DNA of 64,000 nt from Saprospiraceae bacterium (GTDB lineage: Bacteria > Bacteroidota > Bacteroidia > Chitinophagales > Saprospiraceae), in NCBI GenBank assembly GCA_016719615.1, contig JADJYQ010000001.1, forward strand, positions 1-64,000, in the 5' to 3' direction. The notes beneath the pieces are model-generated. The model had not been told where the DNA came from. It was given only the letters and a program-made list of their open reading frames with translations, and made no database searches. This document shows positions 1-10,386 of the stretch, in pieces. How positions within the stretch are numbered: the first letter of the stretch is position 1; the number at the start of each line of letters is the position of its first letter. The position numbers were made by a program, and so were the translations under genes.

Positions 1-799
1 GAAGAGTTGGCTTATGTTGCAGTTGATGGCAAATATGGATTTATTGATAAAACTGGCAAAATTGTTATTAATCTGCAATTTGATAAAGCATCTGATTTTA
101 AGGAAGGGATGGCTCGTGTGGCCGTTGATGATAAATCTGGCTTTATTGACAAATCGGGCAATATTGTAATTCATTTTCCCAGTTTAATTATGGAAGTGAT
201 TTTTACGAAGGGCTGCTATTGTAGGTGTTGGGAATAAAGCTGGCTTTATTGACAAGACGGGCAAAATGAATATTCAACCACATTTTGATGGTGCGGGTCC
301 TTTTATCGATGGGATGGCAGTTGTGAATATAGGTAAAAAATCGGGTTATATAGACAGAACAGGAAAAATTGTCATCAATCTGCAGTTTGATGACGCAGGA
401 TCATTTACCGATGGGATGGCTCCTGTACAAATAGGTGAAAAGTGGGGTTTTATTGACAAAACAGGAAAAATTGCAATCAATCCACAATTTGATGAAGTTA
501 ATGCATTTACCGAAGGGATGTCAGCTGTATCTGTGGATAAAAAATGGGGTTTTATTGACAAAACAGGAAAAATTGTAATTAATCCACAGTTTGATGGCGT
601 AGGCGTTTTTTCCGAAGGGATGGCTACCCTTCTTTTAGGAGGTAAAGTTGGTTTTATTAACACGACCGGAAAAATTGTAGTTAATCCCCAATTCGATAAA
701 GCAAATGCCTTCAAACTTGGGGTTGCTGGAGTAATTGTAGATAGTAAACTTGGTTATATTGACAAAAATGGGATATATGTATGGAATCCTATGAATTAA
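1..799 (+). pseudogene. WG-repeat protein, 5'-cut by window edge and frameshifted
   Basis: The frame is open from the first base, so the gene begins outside the window. It encodes tandem WG/WGxxW-like repeats of about 34 residues with the recurring pattern GFIDKTGKIVI-x-PQFD and F-x-EGMA. The first frame stops at 237 and the same repeat continues in another frame from about 215 to the stop at 799. Comparison with neighbouring repeats (GAAGGG followed by ATGGCT elsewhere) indicates a one-base deletion near 210. The ending, AGVIVDSKLGYIDKNG..VWNP, is nearly that of the gene ending at 9316, so the two are duplicates. WG-repeat proteins are usually exported; their biochemical role is unknown. The attC-like site follows at 946. 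Confidence 0.8.
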
Positions 800-945
800 C
801 AAGCTCTAAATAAGTTTAATTTTATTTTTCAGCTTTTCATAAATATGCGCAACTTCATTTTTTTCGAACCTATTCACTTTTAGTTTAAGATAAAAATTAT
901 TAAAGACCAACCAGATTTTAAGAATGCAAAATATAATTAGAAAAA

Positions 946-1038
946 GCATGGAACAACGCACTCCCGACCATGCCGCCTAAGCCCAAACACGCAAAGCCAA
1001 CGAAGGGCGGCACGGGCGGGAGAGCAACCGTTATGCAC
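946..1038 (+). other. attC-like cassette site A
   Basis: Imperfect inverted repeat. The left arm starts GCATGGAACAACGCACTCCCG and reaches ATGCCGCC; the right arm runs GGCGGCACGGGCGGGAG to CCGTTATGCAC. The arms pair through GCCGCC and CTCCCG, with extra unpaired bases on the right arm, as in integron attC sites. The terminal GTTATGCAC is the start of the next module, whose own end at 6297 is the exact complement GTGCATAAC. Confidence 0.6.
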
Positions 1039-1101
1039 AATCTTAAAACCGCACTCCGAAAAAAAATGTAAATTTGACAGAAAACTTTACTATTGAATTA
1101 A

Positions 1102-4100
1102 ATGAACGTACTCAACCAATACATAACCTTTCTAAAAGAATATAAAAAGCTACTCGAAAGAGGAGTAAAAGACGTTCTGAATTCAACTGTTTCTAGCAAC
1201 TTTATTTGGATTGATGAAATAGAACACTTCATTGAATCAGGAATATGTGAATCAACTTTAATTGATATTTTTTCTTCAAAATTCAAAAGACAACCTCTAG
1301 TTTTCTCACTACAAAAACCGTATAAACCAAATATACAAATCCCTAATAGATTCTTAGAAATTATTGAATTTGACGAAGCTAAAAACAAGTTTGAAAGTAT
1401 TAACGGAGACGAAGAAGAACTTGTCAGTTTTCAAAATTCGACAGAGGGAAAAATTGAAATAGAAAAATTAAAAAAGTTTAAGAAAAATAAAGAAACATAC
1501 TCAAAACTTTACAGAGCTTACAATGATATTAAAAATGATTCAAATTTAGAAATTGTTTTAAGTCTTGGATTTATACAATATTCCAAATTTAATAACAATG
1601 GAAATTTATCAAAAACCAATCAACACTTATTTCATTTCCCTTTATCATTAGATATTGATTCAAATAATGTTGTAAAAATTTCATTTTCTGATTTAGAAAA
1701 TCCTTATGCAGATTTTTTCTTTCTCAATAATACTCCAATTGAGAAAGAAGTATTATCAAATATCATTGATAGATTTGAAGAGAGAATTACTGAACTTGGT
1801 TATGAGTATATTTTTGAAAGCGAATTTAAAGATTTAATTGCAAAATCTATTCAGAAAATTTCGAGTAATTCAGAATTTGAAAATTCAGTTTACAAACCAG
1901 AAAGTGACCATTTCAGAGAAGATTATTTTAAAGTGTTGTTTTCTCCTGCAGTAAATATTAAACAAAGAAAACCACGTTTCTTCGAAAAATTAACGGATTC
2001 AATTATCAAACACAATGATGAAAATGAAATAGAAGCAAAACTATTTAATTTATTAGTTAGAAACCCTGAATCATCAGGAAGCAATTCTTATACAAAACCT
2101 AACTATTTTAAAGACGAACTATTTGAAACTCATAAATCCAAAGCTAAAAACTTAAATGGAGATGACGACTTTTCTGTGTTTTTTCCTCTTCCATTCAACA
2201 AAGAACAAAAACAAATTTATGAAAATTATCTTAAAAACAGATTAACAGTTGTAACTGGACCACCTGGAACAGGAAAATCTCATACAATTGTAAACATACT
2301 TTGTTCTTTGTTAGCACAAGGAAAAAGAGTACTTGTTACTGCTCAAACGGATAAGGCTTTAGAATCTTTACTTGATAAAATCCCTGAAACTTTTGATGAT
2401 TTGATATTCACAAAAATTCAATTGGAAACCAATCAAAATCGGTTTTCTTTAGAAAAAAGTATTGGCAATATTTCAAAAATTCTGACTGACAACTTTTATC
2501 TAAATGTTGAAACAAAAATTGAAGAGTTAGATAATTTAAAAGCTGAATATGTAAAATTAAAATCCGAAATTATTAGAGCCCTTGAAAAAGAATATACTCA
2601 AATCAGAATTAATGATTCTTTTGAGAATTTGAGAGCCTATCAAATTGTTGAAAAATTTGAATCAAAAGAATCCGAAGAATGGAATTGGATTCAAGATGAG
2701 TTATCCAATGAAATTATATCCAATTTTGAAATTATAAAAGATGAGATTTTAAAATACAAACAATTAGTTGGAATAGAAATCCGATACAATAATGTTATCA
2801 ATATTGACATTTCAACAATATTGAAGAATTTAGAAGATTTTGATTTTAAACACGTCCTATCTATTCAAGAGCAATACATCAAGCAATCAAATTATTTGGG
2901 ATTAAATGAGTATTCCAAAGATAAGGTGTTAAAAATTCAATTAGAAAACATTACAAAAGTTGCAAATGAATTTTCCAACTCGGATATTGTTCTCAAAAAC
3001 ATTAAAGAATTAGAGAATCTAGAGAAACAAATAAACAATAGGTTTACTCAAGAAAATATCACAATAAACAAATCGTTCAGCAATCTTACTGAAAATGGAA
3101 CAAAATATCTTTTAGACATTGAAACTTACCTATCATTTGCTGAAAATGGTAAAGCAGGATTTTTCACAAAACTTACCAATTCCAATTTTAAGCAAGTTTC
3201 ATATTTAGAGCAATTTACTATAAACGGCAAAAAGTGTAATACTAAAACCGAAATATTGCAATTGAAATCGGCAATTGAAAACCTCATTATCATCAGCAAA
3301 AATTTCACGTTGTTGAAACAAAATGGTTACTCATTTTCTTATGACGACAACTCCAATCTGAATGAAAAGAGCTTGGTTTTAAATGAAGTTTTAAAGAAGA
3401 TTGAAACAAACAAGGAAGTTGTTTCCAAAATTCAATTCAATGCGGACTTTATCAATTTTTCAGAACACACACAAATCAATTTGTTTGATATAGATAATTT
3501 ATCAAAAAAAGCAATTTCATTTAAAGACGACATTGACAAATTAGGAAGAATAAATCATCAATTAATTGAGAAACTTGAAGTATTAAAAAACATTGATTCA
3601 ATAATTGAACAATCTTCATTAAAAATTGAATTCACAAAATTTTTACCTGTTGAAAAAATTGAAGATGTACAAGATTTTGAACTTTTAAAAACTAAATTTT
3701 TAGAAATAGGCAAGCAACTTGAGGTAGAGCAAACCTTTCTCAACCTAAAAAAATCTTTGAGAGATTTGCTTCCGAATACTTTTGATTCACTTGAAAACAT
3801 TCCTATTCATTATATTTCAAAAGAAAATTTTGAATTTGCTTCTGCTAATAGATTTATTAAAGAAAACGAATTTATTGATTTACAAAAATGCAAAGAAGAG
3901 CTATCATTTATCAACAAAAAAATATTCCAAGTTAAATGTGATATTTTGTTTGATCTAGCAAAGTCAAACTTTAAAAGCAAATTTAAAAGTAATGAAATTG
4001 ATGCTTTTATAAATTTACTTGAAGAATATAAATACAATTTATCTCAAAGTGTTAGAAAAATTCGGAATCAAACACAATATCAAGTTCTAACACGAAAAAA

Positions 4101-6288
4101 TAGCATTGATATAAGTAAGCGTTTATCTTGCTGGGTTATGAAATTCAATGATGTTTTGAATTCGAAGACTTGAACCTGAAAATTTTGATTTAGTAAGTTA
4201 TTGTTGACGAAACAAGTCAATTAGACTTTAACAGTCTTATTTTAAGCTATTATGCGGAAGAATATGATAATTGTTGGCGATGACAAACAAACATCTCCAA
4301 GTAGTCTAAACTGGAGCAGACGAAAAAGGATTTTGAATCAATTAAAAATAAACATCTTAAATTTTTAGGAGCAAATGCACTGCATATAAAAAGTGATAAT
4401 AGTTTATTTATGCTTTCAAAGATGGTTGCGGGGACTGCAAATCTAACTTTGAGAGAACATTTCAGATGTGTTCCTGAAATTATTGAATTCTCAAAATTTC
4501 ATTTTTATGACAATTCGTTACGACCTCTGAAACAAATTAACTCAAACAGACTTAATCCAAAAGAAACTGTTTTTGTAAATGATGCATTTACAGAAGACAA
4601 AATTGTTTACAAAGAGATTGACGAAATCAAAAAATTTCTTCAAAAAATTCTAAAAGACGAACAATATGCAAATAAAACCATTGGTGTAGTAAGTTTAGGA
4701 TTGACAAAGCATACTGAAAAACTAAAAGACATAAAGGAGGATTTAGCCAATGAATTTGGAAAGGAGAAAATAGATAAGCATAAACTTATCATAGAAGATT
4801 CTCCAAAATTTCAAGGAGATGAAAGAGATGTTATGATTGTTTCTCTTGGAGTTGCATTAGATTTTCAGAAATTGAAAGAAAACCAAAATGCAAAACCTCG
4901 AGCAATTATTAGTGACCAAGATGAATTTAAAAAAATTAATGTCGCATTAAGTCGTGCAAAAGAACAAATGATTTTATTTCATTCTGTTGAGCATAACGAT
5001 TTACAAACAAATGACTTTAGAAATAAAATATTGAGTTTCTTCAAAGATGAGGCAAAACCAATTTCTCAATTACAAATTGATAACAACAATATTGAAAGAT
5101 ACCGACACAATGTGCCTGAACCATTTGACAGCTGGTTTGAATGTGATATTGCCAAAGCACTTATTGAAAATGGGTTTAGTTATATCCAACCACAATACAA
5201 TGTAAAAGAAGCTGAACTTTTTTATAATCACAAACTTGGAAAACAAGTTTATATTAACTTTAAAATTGATTTAGTCGTTCACAATAACGGAAAAATGATT
5301 GCTATAGAATGTGATGGCGACCCTTTTCATTCACTTCCTGAAGACGTGGCTTACGATATTGAAAGACAGGAATTTTTAGAACGTGTTGGTTGGAAAGTAT
5401 ATCGTGTACTTTATTCAGCATATAAAAGAAGTCCGCAAGAAGAAATACAAAAAATCATTGATTTTATTGAAAAAAACACGAAGAAAGACCATAAAACAAC
5501 TATTGAAAAACCAATTAAATTAAAAGAAGAATTTGAAGATGAAATAGAATTTGAAAATGAGGAAGAAATTTCTGAATATGTTTTGCCTAAACATAAATCA
5601 TACATTGACATTTTAGAGGAAAATAGTGAAACATCTGATTCTATAAACCAATTAAATGGCACGACAACAAATCATAAACACAAGTCATTCATTGATATGA
5701 TTGAAGAAGATTTGGAAGAATCAAATCAGGTAAATCTATTTTCCTATGATAGTAAAAATTCTTGCTACTTCAATCTTTTCAGTGACAACACATATAAAGT
5801 ACAAGAACATTCAGAAGAGAATTGTTTGTTTTCATTACCTATTGACGAAAGGTTTAAAGATGGCTTTCTTCTTCAATGCTACGACAATGGACATATAAAC
5901 AAAGTCTATGTAAATTCTATACTAGAAAAGAGAATGAATTATCATTATTCTAATGGCAAAAATCCAAATGCTAACATTCTTTATCTAAAATTGATTGAAG
6001 AGGATGCAATTATTGCTTTAAAAATAAAAACGAGGTTTAGAAACTATTTTTAAAGCTCATAAAACTGAAAATATTTCAAACAGAGAACTTTTGCATTTAC
6101 AAGGTTACAAAGTTGTTTATCAAACGGTTGAAAATATTGAATACAAAATTTTACCAAAAAACATTTATGAAGATATAAGACGCTTAGTCTTCACAAGTTT
6201 TACAGCAGAAGGAAAATCAGTTCACAACAATTACTATGAAAATGAATGGAAAATAATAGCGCAATTTATTCCAAAATTAACCGAATAA
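1102..6288 (+). pseudogene. SF1 helicase with C-terminal Vsr/MTES_1575-like nuclease domain, frameshifted
   Basis: The first open frame (1102-4173, 1023 residues) has a Q-motif-like FNKEQKQIYE and a Walker A GPPGTGKS at residues 386-393, followed by a long helical, coiled-coil-rich insertion. Translating past the stop in shifting frames recovers a Walker B-like IVDETSQ near 4200 and motif III-like IVGDDKQTSP near 4265-4300. The frame from 4410 to 6053 carries the second helicase lobe (QGDERDVMIVSLG, NVALSRAKEQ) and then a restriction-like fold with IDLVVHNNGKMIAIECDG and the tail EFLERVGWKVYRVLYS, typical of Vsr/REase_MTES_1575 domains. A last shift near 6048 leads to a stop at 6288. At least four indels lie between 4170 and 4400. 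Helicase-nuclease fusions of this kind are often anti-phage; this copy cannot be made as one chain unless the indels are sequence errors. Confidence 0.8.
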
Positions 6289-6296
6289 AAAAGACT

Positions 6297-6431
6297 GTGC
6301 ATAACAACGTTTGGCAAAATGGCGGGTTTAGTGCTAAATTCAAAAGCAGTACTTCGATTGAACTTTTGTAATGAACTGAACATTTGTGCTTCGATTTCCG
6401 CCACTTCGCCAAGCTGCAAACCGTTAGTGGC
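6297..6431 (+). other. attC-like cassette site B
   Basis: Left arm GTGCATAACAACGTTTGGC...AAAATGGCGG; right arm CCGCCACTTCGCCAAGC...AAACCGTTAGTGGC. The arms pair as TAAC/GTTA, GTTTG/CAAAC, GGC/GCC and TGGCGG/CCGCCA. The left end is complementary to the start of the preceding module (GTTATGCAC at 1030), and the right end GTTAGTGGC matches the end of the following one. Confidence 0.65.
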
Positions 6432-6455
6432 TATTATTATTAAAAAAATTAAATT

Positions 6456-6965
6456 ATGAAAAATATCGATCAAGGATTTTTAGATTCATTAAAGACAGTA
6501 TTTACTTCAAAAGCAATGGGAATTCTTTATGAGGCTTCAATTGGAAAAGAAAAGAACTTAACTAGCTTAATCGAGGAAACATCTGATGAATTTATGAAAG
6601 CGGCACTGGAAATTCAACTTGAACAGGTCAAGGAAAATAAGGAAATTATAAGGCAAATACTTGAAAGTCTTAACAGTGGAGAATGTTTGTCAAGGGAAAC
6701 AATTTTTTGGAATACACATCATAGGACTGTAATATTTAAACTAAAGGTAAATTCTGAAGCTTATAAAATGCTGGGTGGTTACGTTGTTGGTTGGCCCCAA
6801 TATGAAGAAGCGGAACAGTTAGAAATTATTGAAAACACGCAAGCAAAAAGAGAATCATATGGTAGAATTAAAATTAAACCAACAAAACTAGATGAATTTA
6901 CTGAAGAGCAACAAACCTACCTTCTACAGACAGGTATTCAATCTTGCGATATACTTGAGTATTAA
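6456..6965 (+). CDS. hypothetical 169-residue cassette protein
   Basis: The frame opens with ATG 25 bases after the preceding attC-like site and stops 27 bases before the next, so it fills a module that starts GTTAGTGGCT and ends AGCCACTAAC. The N-terminal half is helical and acidic (SLIEETSDEFMKAALEIQLEQVKENKE); the C-terminal half is richer in aromatic and beta-prone residues (YVVGWPQYEEAEQL). No signal peptide, membrane segment or known motif is visible. I do not recognise the family. Single orphan genes of unknown function are typical cassette cargo. Confidence 0.75.
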   Translation: MKNIDQGFLDSLKTVFTSKAMGILYEASIGKEKNLTSLIEETSDEFMKAALEIQLEQVKENKEIIRQILESLNSGECLSRETIFWNTHHRTVIFKLKVNSEAYKMLGGYVVGWPQYEEAEQLEIIENTQAKRESYGRIKIKPTKLDEFTEEQQTYLLQTGIQSCDILEY

Positions 6966-6991
6966 TACTAACTCGAGAAATCTAAAATAAC

Positions 6992-7134
6992 AGCCACTAA
7001 CACAGCATAGACTCTACACCGCCCGTCATCTTAAATCATTCTCTTTTAATTTTTTCCAGTAATGTCAATTTAATTTTTTAGTTTTGGCTGATAATGGTTG
7101 GCGGTGCAGCATGTATAGCCAATCCGTTACATGC
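6992..7134 (+). other. attC-like cassette site C
   Basis: Starts AGCCACTAACACAGCATAG and CACCGCC, and ends GGCGGTGCAGCATGTATAG and CCGTTACATGC. The arms pair through CACCGCC/GGCGGTG and the terminal TAAC/GTTA, with several extra bases on the right arm. The central part (ATCATTCTCTTTTAATTTTT ... AGTTTTGGCTG) is shared with sites F and G and partly with K, so these form a sequence subfamily. Confidence 0.7.
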
Positions 7135-7155
7135 AATTTATATAAAAAAATAATT

Positions 7156-8172
7156 ATGCCAAAATACATTCAGATAATCTTGGTAGCATTAACCGGATTC
7201 TTTTCAATCATTACTTCATTACTTTTTAGTCAGGATTACAGTGGCGATAGTTCAAATATAAAAAAAGAAACGAGTTGTCTTTTTCTTGTAGTAAAAAACT
7301 ATAAAATGGGTTTTATTGACAAGTCCGGTAAAGTTATTATAACGCCGCAATTTGATGAAGCTTCAAGTTTTAATGAAGGATTAGCAAAGATAAAGTTAGG
7401 CAATAAATATGGCTATATTGACAAGTCCGGCAACATTGTCATAATGCCCCAATTTGATGACGCTGACTATTTTAATGAAGGATTAGCAAAAATAAAGTTA
7501 GGCAATAAATATGGCTATATTGACAAATCCTGTAAAATAGTCATAACGCCCCAATTTGATGACGCTTCTAGTTTTAATGATGGATTAGCCCAAATAAAGT
7601 TAAGCAATAAATTTGGCTATATTGACAAGTCCGGTAAAATAGTCATAACGCCCCAATTTGATGACGCTTCTAGTTTTAATGATGGATTAGCCCAAATAAA
7701 GTTAAGCAATAAATTTGGCTATATTGACAAGTCCGGTAAAATAGTCATAACGCCCCAATTTGATGACGCTTCTAGTTTTAATGATGGATTAGCAAAAATA
7801 AAGTTAGGCAATAAATATGGCTATATCGACAAGTCCGGTAAAATAGTCATAACAACAAAATTTGATGCTGCTGGTAATTTTAATGAAAGACTAAGTCAGA
7901 TAAAGTTAGGCATTGAATATGGTTATATTGACAAGTCAGGCAAAATTGTCATAACGCCCCAATTTGATGCAGCCTATAGTTTTAATGAAGGATTAGCAGT
8001 TGTGCTTGTAGGTAAAAAATGGGGTTATATTGACACTATAGGAAAAATGATAATAAAGCCACAGTTTGATGCTGCATTATCATTTACTGACGGGCTTGCT
8101 CCTGTACAAATGAATAAAAAATGGTGTATGATTGACAAAATGGGAAGATATGTATGGAATCCTTCAAATTAG
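7156..8172 (+). CDS. WG-repeat protein with signal peptide
   Basis: A longer frame is open from 7084, but its start lies inside the attC-like site. ATG at 7156 follows the site and gives a clean signal peptide (hydrophobic IIILVALTGFFSIITSLLF-like segment, residues 4-25), so I chose it; the product is 338 residues. It is followed by about eight WG repeats of 34 residues, pattern YGYIDKSGKIVITPQFDDA-S-FN-DGLA. The DNA of the middle repeats (about 7513-7818) is almost identical at a 102-bp period, showing recent tandem expansion. The protein is presumably periplasmic or surface-exposed. The function is not known. Only 80 bases separate it from the next WG gene, with no attC-like site between, so the two share a module. 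Confidence 0.85.
   Translation: MPKYIQIILVALTGFFSIITSLLFSQDYSGDSSNIKKETSCLFLVVKNYKMGFIDKSGKVIITPQFDEASSFNEGLAKIKLGNKYGYIDKSGNIVIMPQFDDADYFNEGLAKIKLGNKYGYIDKSCKIVITPQFDDASSFNDGLAQIKLSNKFGYIDKSGKIVITPQFDDASSFNDGLAQIKLSNKFGYIDKSGKIVITPQFDDASSFNDGLAKIKLGNKYGYIDKSGKIVITTKFDAAGNFNERLSQIKLGIEYGYIDKSGKIVITPQFDAAYSFNEGLAVVLVGKKWGYIDTIGKMIIKPQFDAALSFTDGLAPVQMNKKWCMIDKMGRYVWNPSN
7513..7818 (+). repeat. 102-bp near-identical intragenic tandem repeats
   Basis: Three consecutive 102-bp units starting GGCTATATTGACAA and containing CCCCAATTTGATGACGCTTC differ at only a few positions. The units code for the 34-residue WG repeat; further diverged units lie on both sides. Confidence 0.85.
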
Positions 8173-8252
8173 TAATATTATTAAAAAAAATGGCTTCATA
8201 TACTGCTAAATTTAAATCAAAAATTTAAATATTTTATCAATAAAAAAAGCTT

Positions 8253-9316
8253 ATGAAAAAAATTATTATTCCGCAATTTCTTCGTAAATCCTTGATTCTA
8301 TTAATAGGACTCTTCGCGATCAGTTCTTTATTCCTTTTTAACTGTAAAGATCCCAGTGACAAAGTGAAAGGTTTAAATTCCAGTGACGAAGTGAAAGGTT
8401 CAAAAAAGCTAACCAGTTGCTTATTTCCAATTAGACAAAACAATAAATCTGGTTTTATAAATGACTCAGGTAAAATTGTTTTAAATCCAGAATTTGATGG
8501 TGTTGGAAGTTTTTCTGAAGAGTTAGCTTATGTAGCTGTTGATGGCAAATATGGTTTTATCGATAAACAAGGTGCAATCACAATAAATTTGCAGTATGAT
8601 TTAGTTTCTGAATTTAAAGAAGGAATGGCCCGAGCAGCCATCGGCAATAAATCTGGTTTTATTGATAAAACAGGAAAAATTATAATTGAGTTTTCGAAAT
8701 TTAATTATGGAAGTGATTTTAATGAAGGAATTGCAATTTAGGCGTTGGCAATAAAGCTGGCTTTATTGATAAAACGGGGAAAAATGGTAATTGAACCTAA
8801 GTTTGATGGTGCAGGTCCTTTTATTGATGGTATGGCTAGTGTGCTTGTAGGCAAAAAGTGGGGTTATATTGACAGGTCAGGAAAGATTGTAATCAGCCCA
8901 CAGTTTGATGATTCGGGTTCATTTAAAGATGGACTGGCTCCTGTATGTATAGATAAAAAATGGGGTTATATTGACAGGTCAGGAAAGATTGTAATCAACC
9001 TACAGTTTGAAAAAGTTAATTCATTTTTGAAGAGATGGCTTCTGTAAGAATTGATAAGAAATGGGGCTGTATTGACAAAACTGGAAAAATGAAAATCCTT
9101 CCAAAGTTTGATGGAACAGGAGTTTTTTCTGACGGCCTGATAAGTGTAACAGTAAATGATAAAGTCGGTTTTATTGACAAGTCTGGAATTATGGTAATTA
9201 GTCCGCAGTTCGAAAACGCACTTGATTTCAAATGTGGGGTGGCTGGAGTAATTGTAGATAGTAAACTTGGATATATTGACAAAAGTGGTACTTATATATG
9301 GATGCCACAGAATTAA
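8253..9316 (+). pseudogene. WG-repeat lipoprotein, three frameshifts
   Basis: ATG at 8253 begins a lipoprotein signal (RKSLILLIGLFAISSLFLFNC, lipid-modified Cys at residue 31). WG repeats follow (KYGFIDKQG..INLQYD). The frame breaks at 8739 (GGAATTGCAATTTAGG where ATTGTAGG is expected), again near 8780 (one extra A in GGGGAAAAATGG) and near 9025 (extra T bases before GAAGAGATGG); repeats continue in each shifted frame to the stop at 9316. The 3' two-thirds is the counterpart of 1-799. Without the breaks it would be a WG lipoprotein of about 350 residues. Confidence 0.8.
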
Positions 9317-9497
9317 CAAATTTGAAACAAAATATATTTTCAACTAATAGTAGTTTTGAAAATAAATATGTAAAGACTATTTTCCAAACTCATTCACATT
9401 TGTTTAATATTAAAAAAAACTAGGTACCAAAATTTGCAAAAAAAACAAATTGAATGGTAACAAGATTTTTATGATTAGGATAATTAAATTAAAAAAA

Positions 9498-9631
9498 GCA
9501 TGGAACAATGTATTACCGACCATACCGCCTGAAGAATTATTTTTCACTTTTGGCATAGATGTACACAACAAATCTAATATTTGGCTTCCGGCATGTGGCG
9601 GAAATGCGTGTATGCCAAATCCGTTGTGGAT
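9498..9631 (+). other. attC-like cassette site D
   Basis: Starts GCATGGAACAATG, almost identical to the start of site A, consistent with both ending a WG-repeat module. The left arm reaches CATACCGCC and the right arm contains TGTGGCGG, GCGTGTATGCC and ends CCGTTGTGGAT. Pairing is weaker than in sites B, F and G. Confidence 0.5.
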
Positions 9632-9632
9632 A

Positions 9633-10214
9633 ATGCAAAATTATCTTATGTATCATATATATTCAGAAATAGAAAAGAATGAAGCAACTGAATTTATCTA
9701 TGATTCCATTAATCGATTAATTGAAAGAGATCCTGAATTATTAGCTCCAATTGCTATAGAATCTTCTAATATTTCAGATGCAAAAGAATTAAATAGAGAA
9801 CTTCATGAAACAACTATTAATCATAGACTCGCTTGTCACTTTGAATATTTTTTAGATAAATATAACATGCAAAGCTATCATTGTGATATAGAATACAACC
9901 GTTACATCAATAATCAAAAGTTGGTGACTTCATTACAAACAGGCCAACTGATTGAGGTTAGACCTGATATAATAGTTCATAAGAGAATTAAACTATACGA
10001 AAATATCCCACATTATCTTGTTGTAGAAGCTAAAAAAAGAAAAATTAGTGATAAAGATCGAAATCATGTTGAAGATATTATGTATGACATGAACTATAAG
10101 TATAAATTTGGGCTATTAATATCTTATTATAACGATCCACTAAATATTAATTGTGAATTAATAATATTAGAAAATAATAATTTTATAAAGGAATCCTTTA
10201 AAATTGAGAAATAG
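9633..10214 (+). CDS. PD-(D/E)XK-like nuclease-superfamily protein
   Basis: The frame is open from 9450, but that part overlaps the attC-like site; ATG at 9633, directly after the site, is the likelier start (193 residues). The region RPDIIVHKR followed about 18 residues later by YLVVEAKKR fits the D...ExK core of the PD-(D/E)XK fold, and the C-terminal tail (KYKFGLLISYYND) fits its last strands. It has no signal peptide or membrane segment. Such small nuclease-fold proteins occur in restriction, repair and phage-defence genes, but the exact role cannot be named. The stop codon touches the next attC-like site. Confidence 0.6.
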   Translation: MQNYLMYHIYSEIEKNEATEFIYDSINRLIERDPELLAPIAIESSNISDAKELNRELHETTINHRLACHFEYFLDKYNMQSYHCDIEYNRYINNQKLVTSLQTGQLIEVRPDIIVHKRIKLYENIPHYLVVEAKKRKISDKDRNHVEDIMYDMNYKYKFGLLISYYNDPLNINCELIILENNNFIKESFKIEK

Positions 10215-10363
10215 CAATGCCCAAAACACGGCGTACACTCATTCCAGCCTAAAGATTATTATTATTTGGCTTTAATATTTTTCGTTTAATAAAATTTAAT
10301 GTTCTAATTTTGGCTTCCGATATGTGGCATGAATGCGTGTATGCCAAATCCGCCGTTTGGCGC
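10214..10363 (+). other. attC-like cassette site E
   Basis: Left arm GCCCAAAACACGG, CGTACACTCATTCCAGCC; right arm GGCATGAATGCGTGTATGCC and CCGCCGTTTGGCGC. Pairing is through CATTC/GAATG, GTACAC/GTGTAT and CCAAA/TTTGG. It shares the right-arm segment GCGTGTATGCCAAATCCG with site D. Confidence 0.55.
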
Positions 10364-10386
10364 AATTAAAAGATAAAGTATTAAGA

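Noticed and set aside
346..714. Minus-strand 122-residue open frame in the WG gene
   Set aside because: It is the exact antisense of the WG repeats; periodic coding keeps the opposite frame open.
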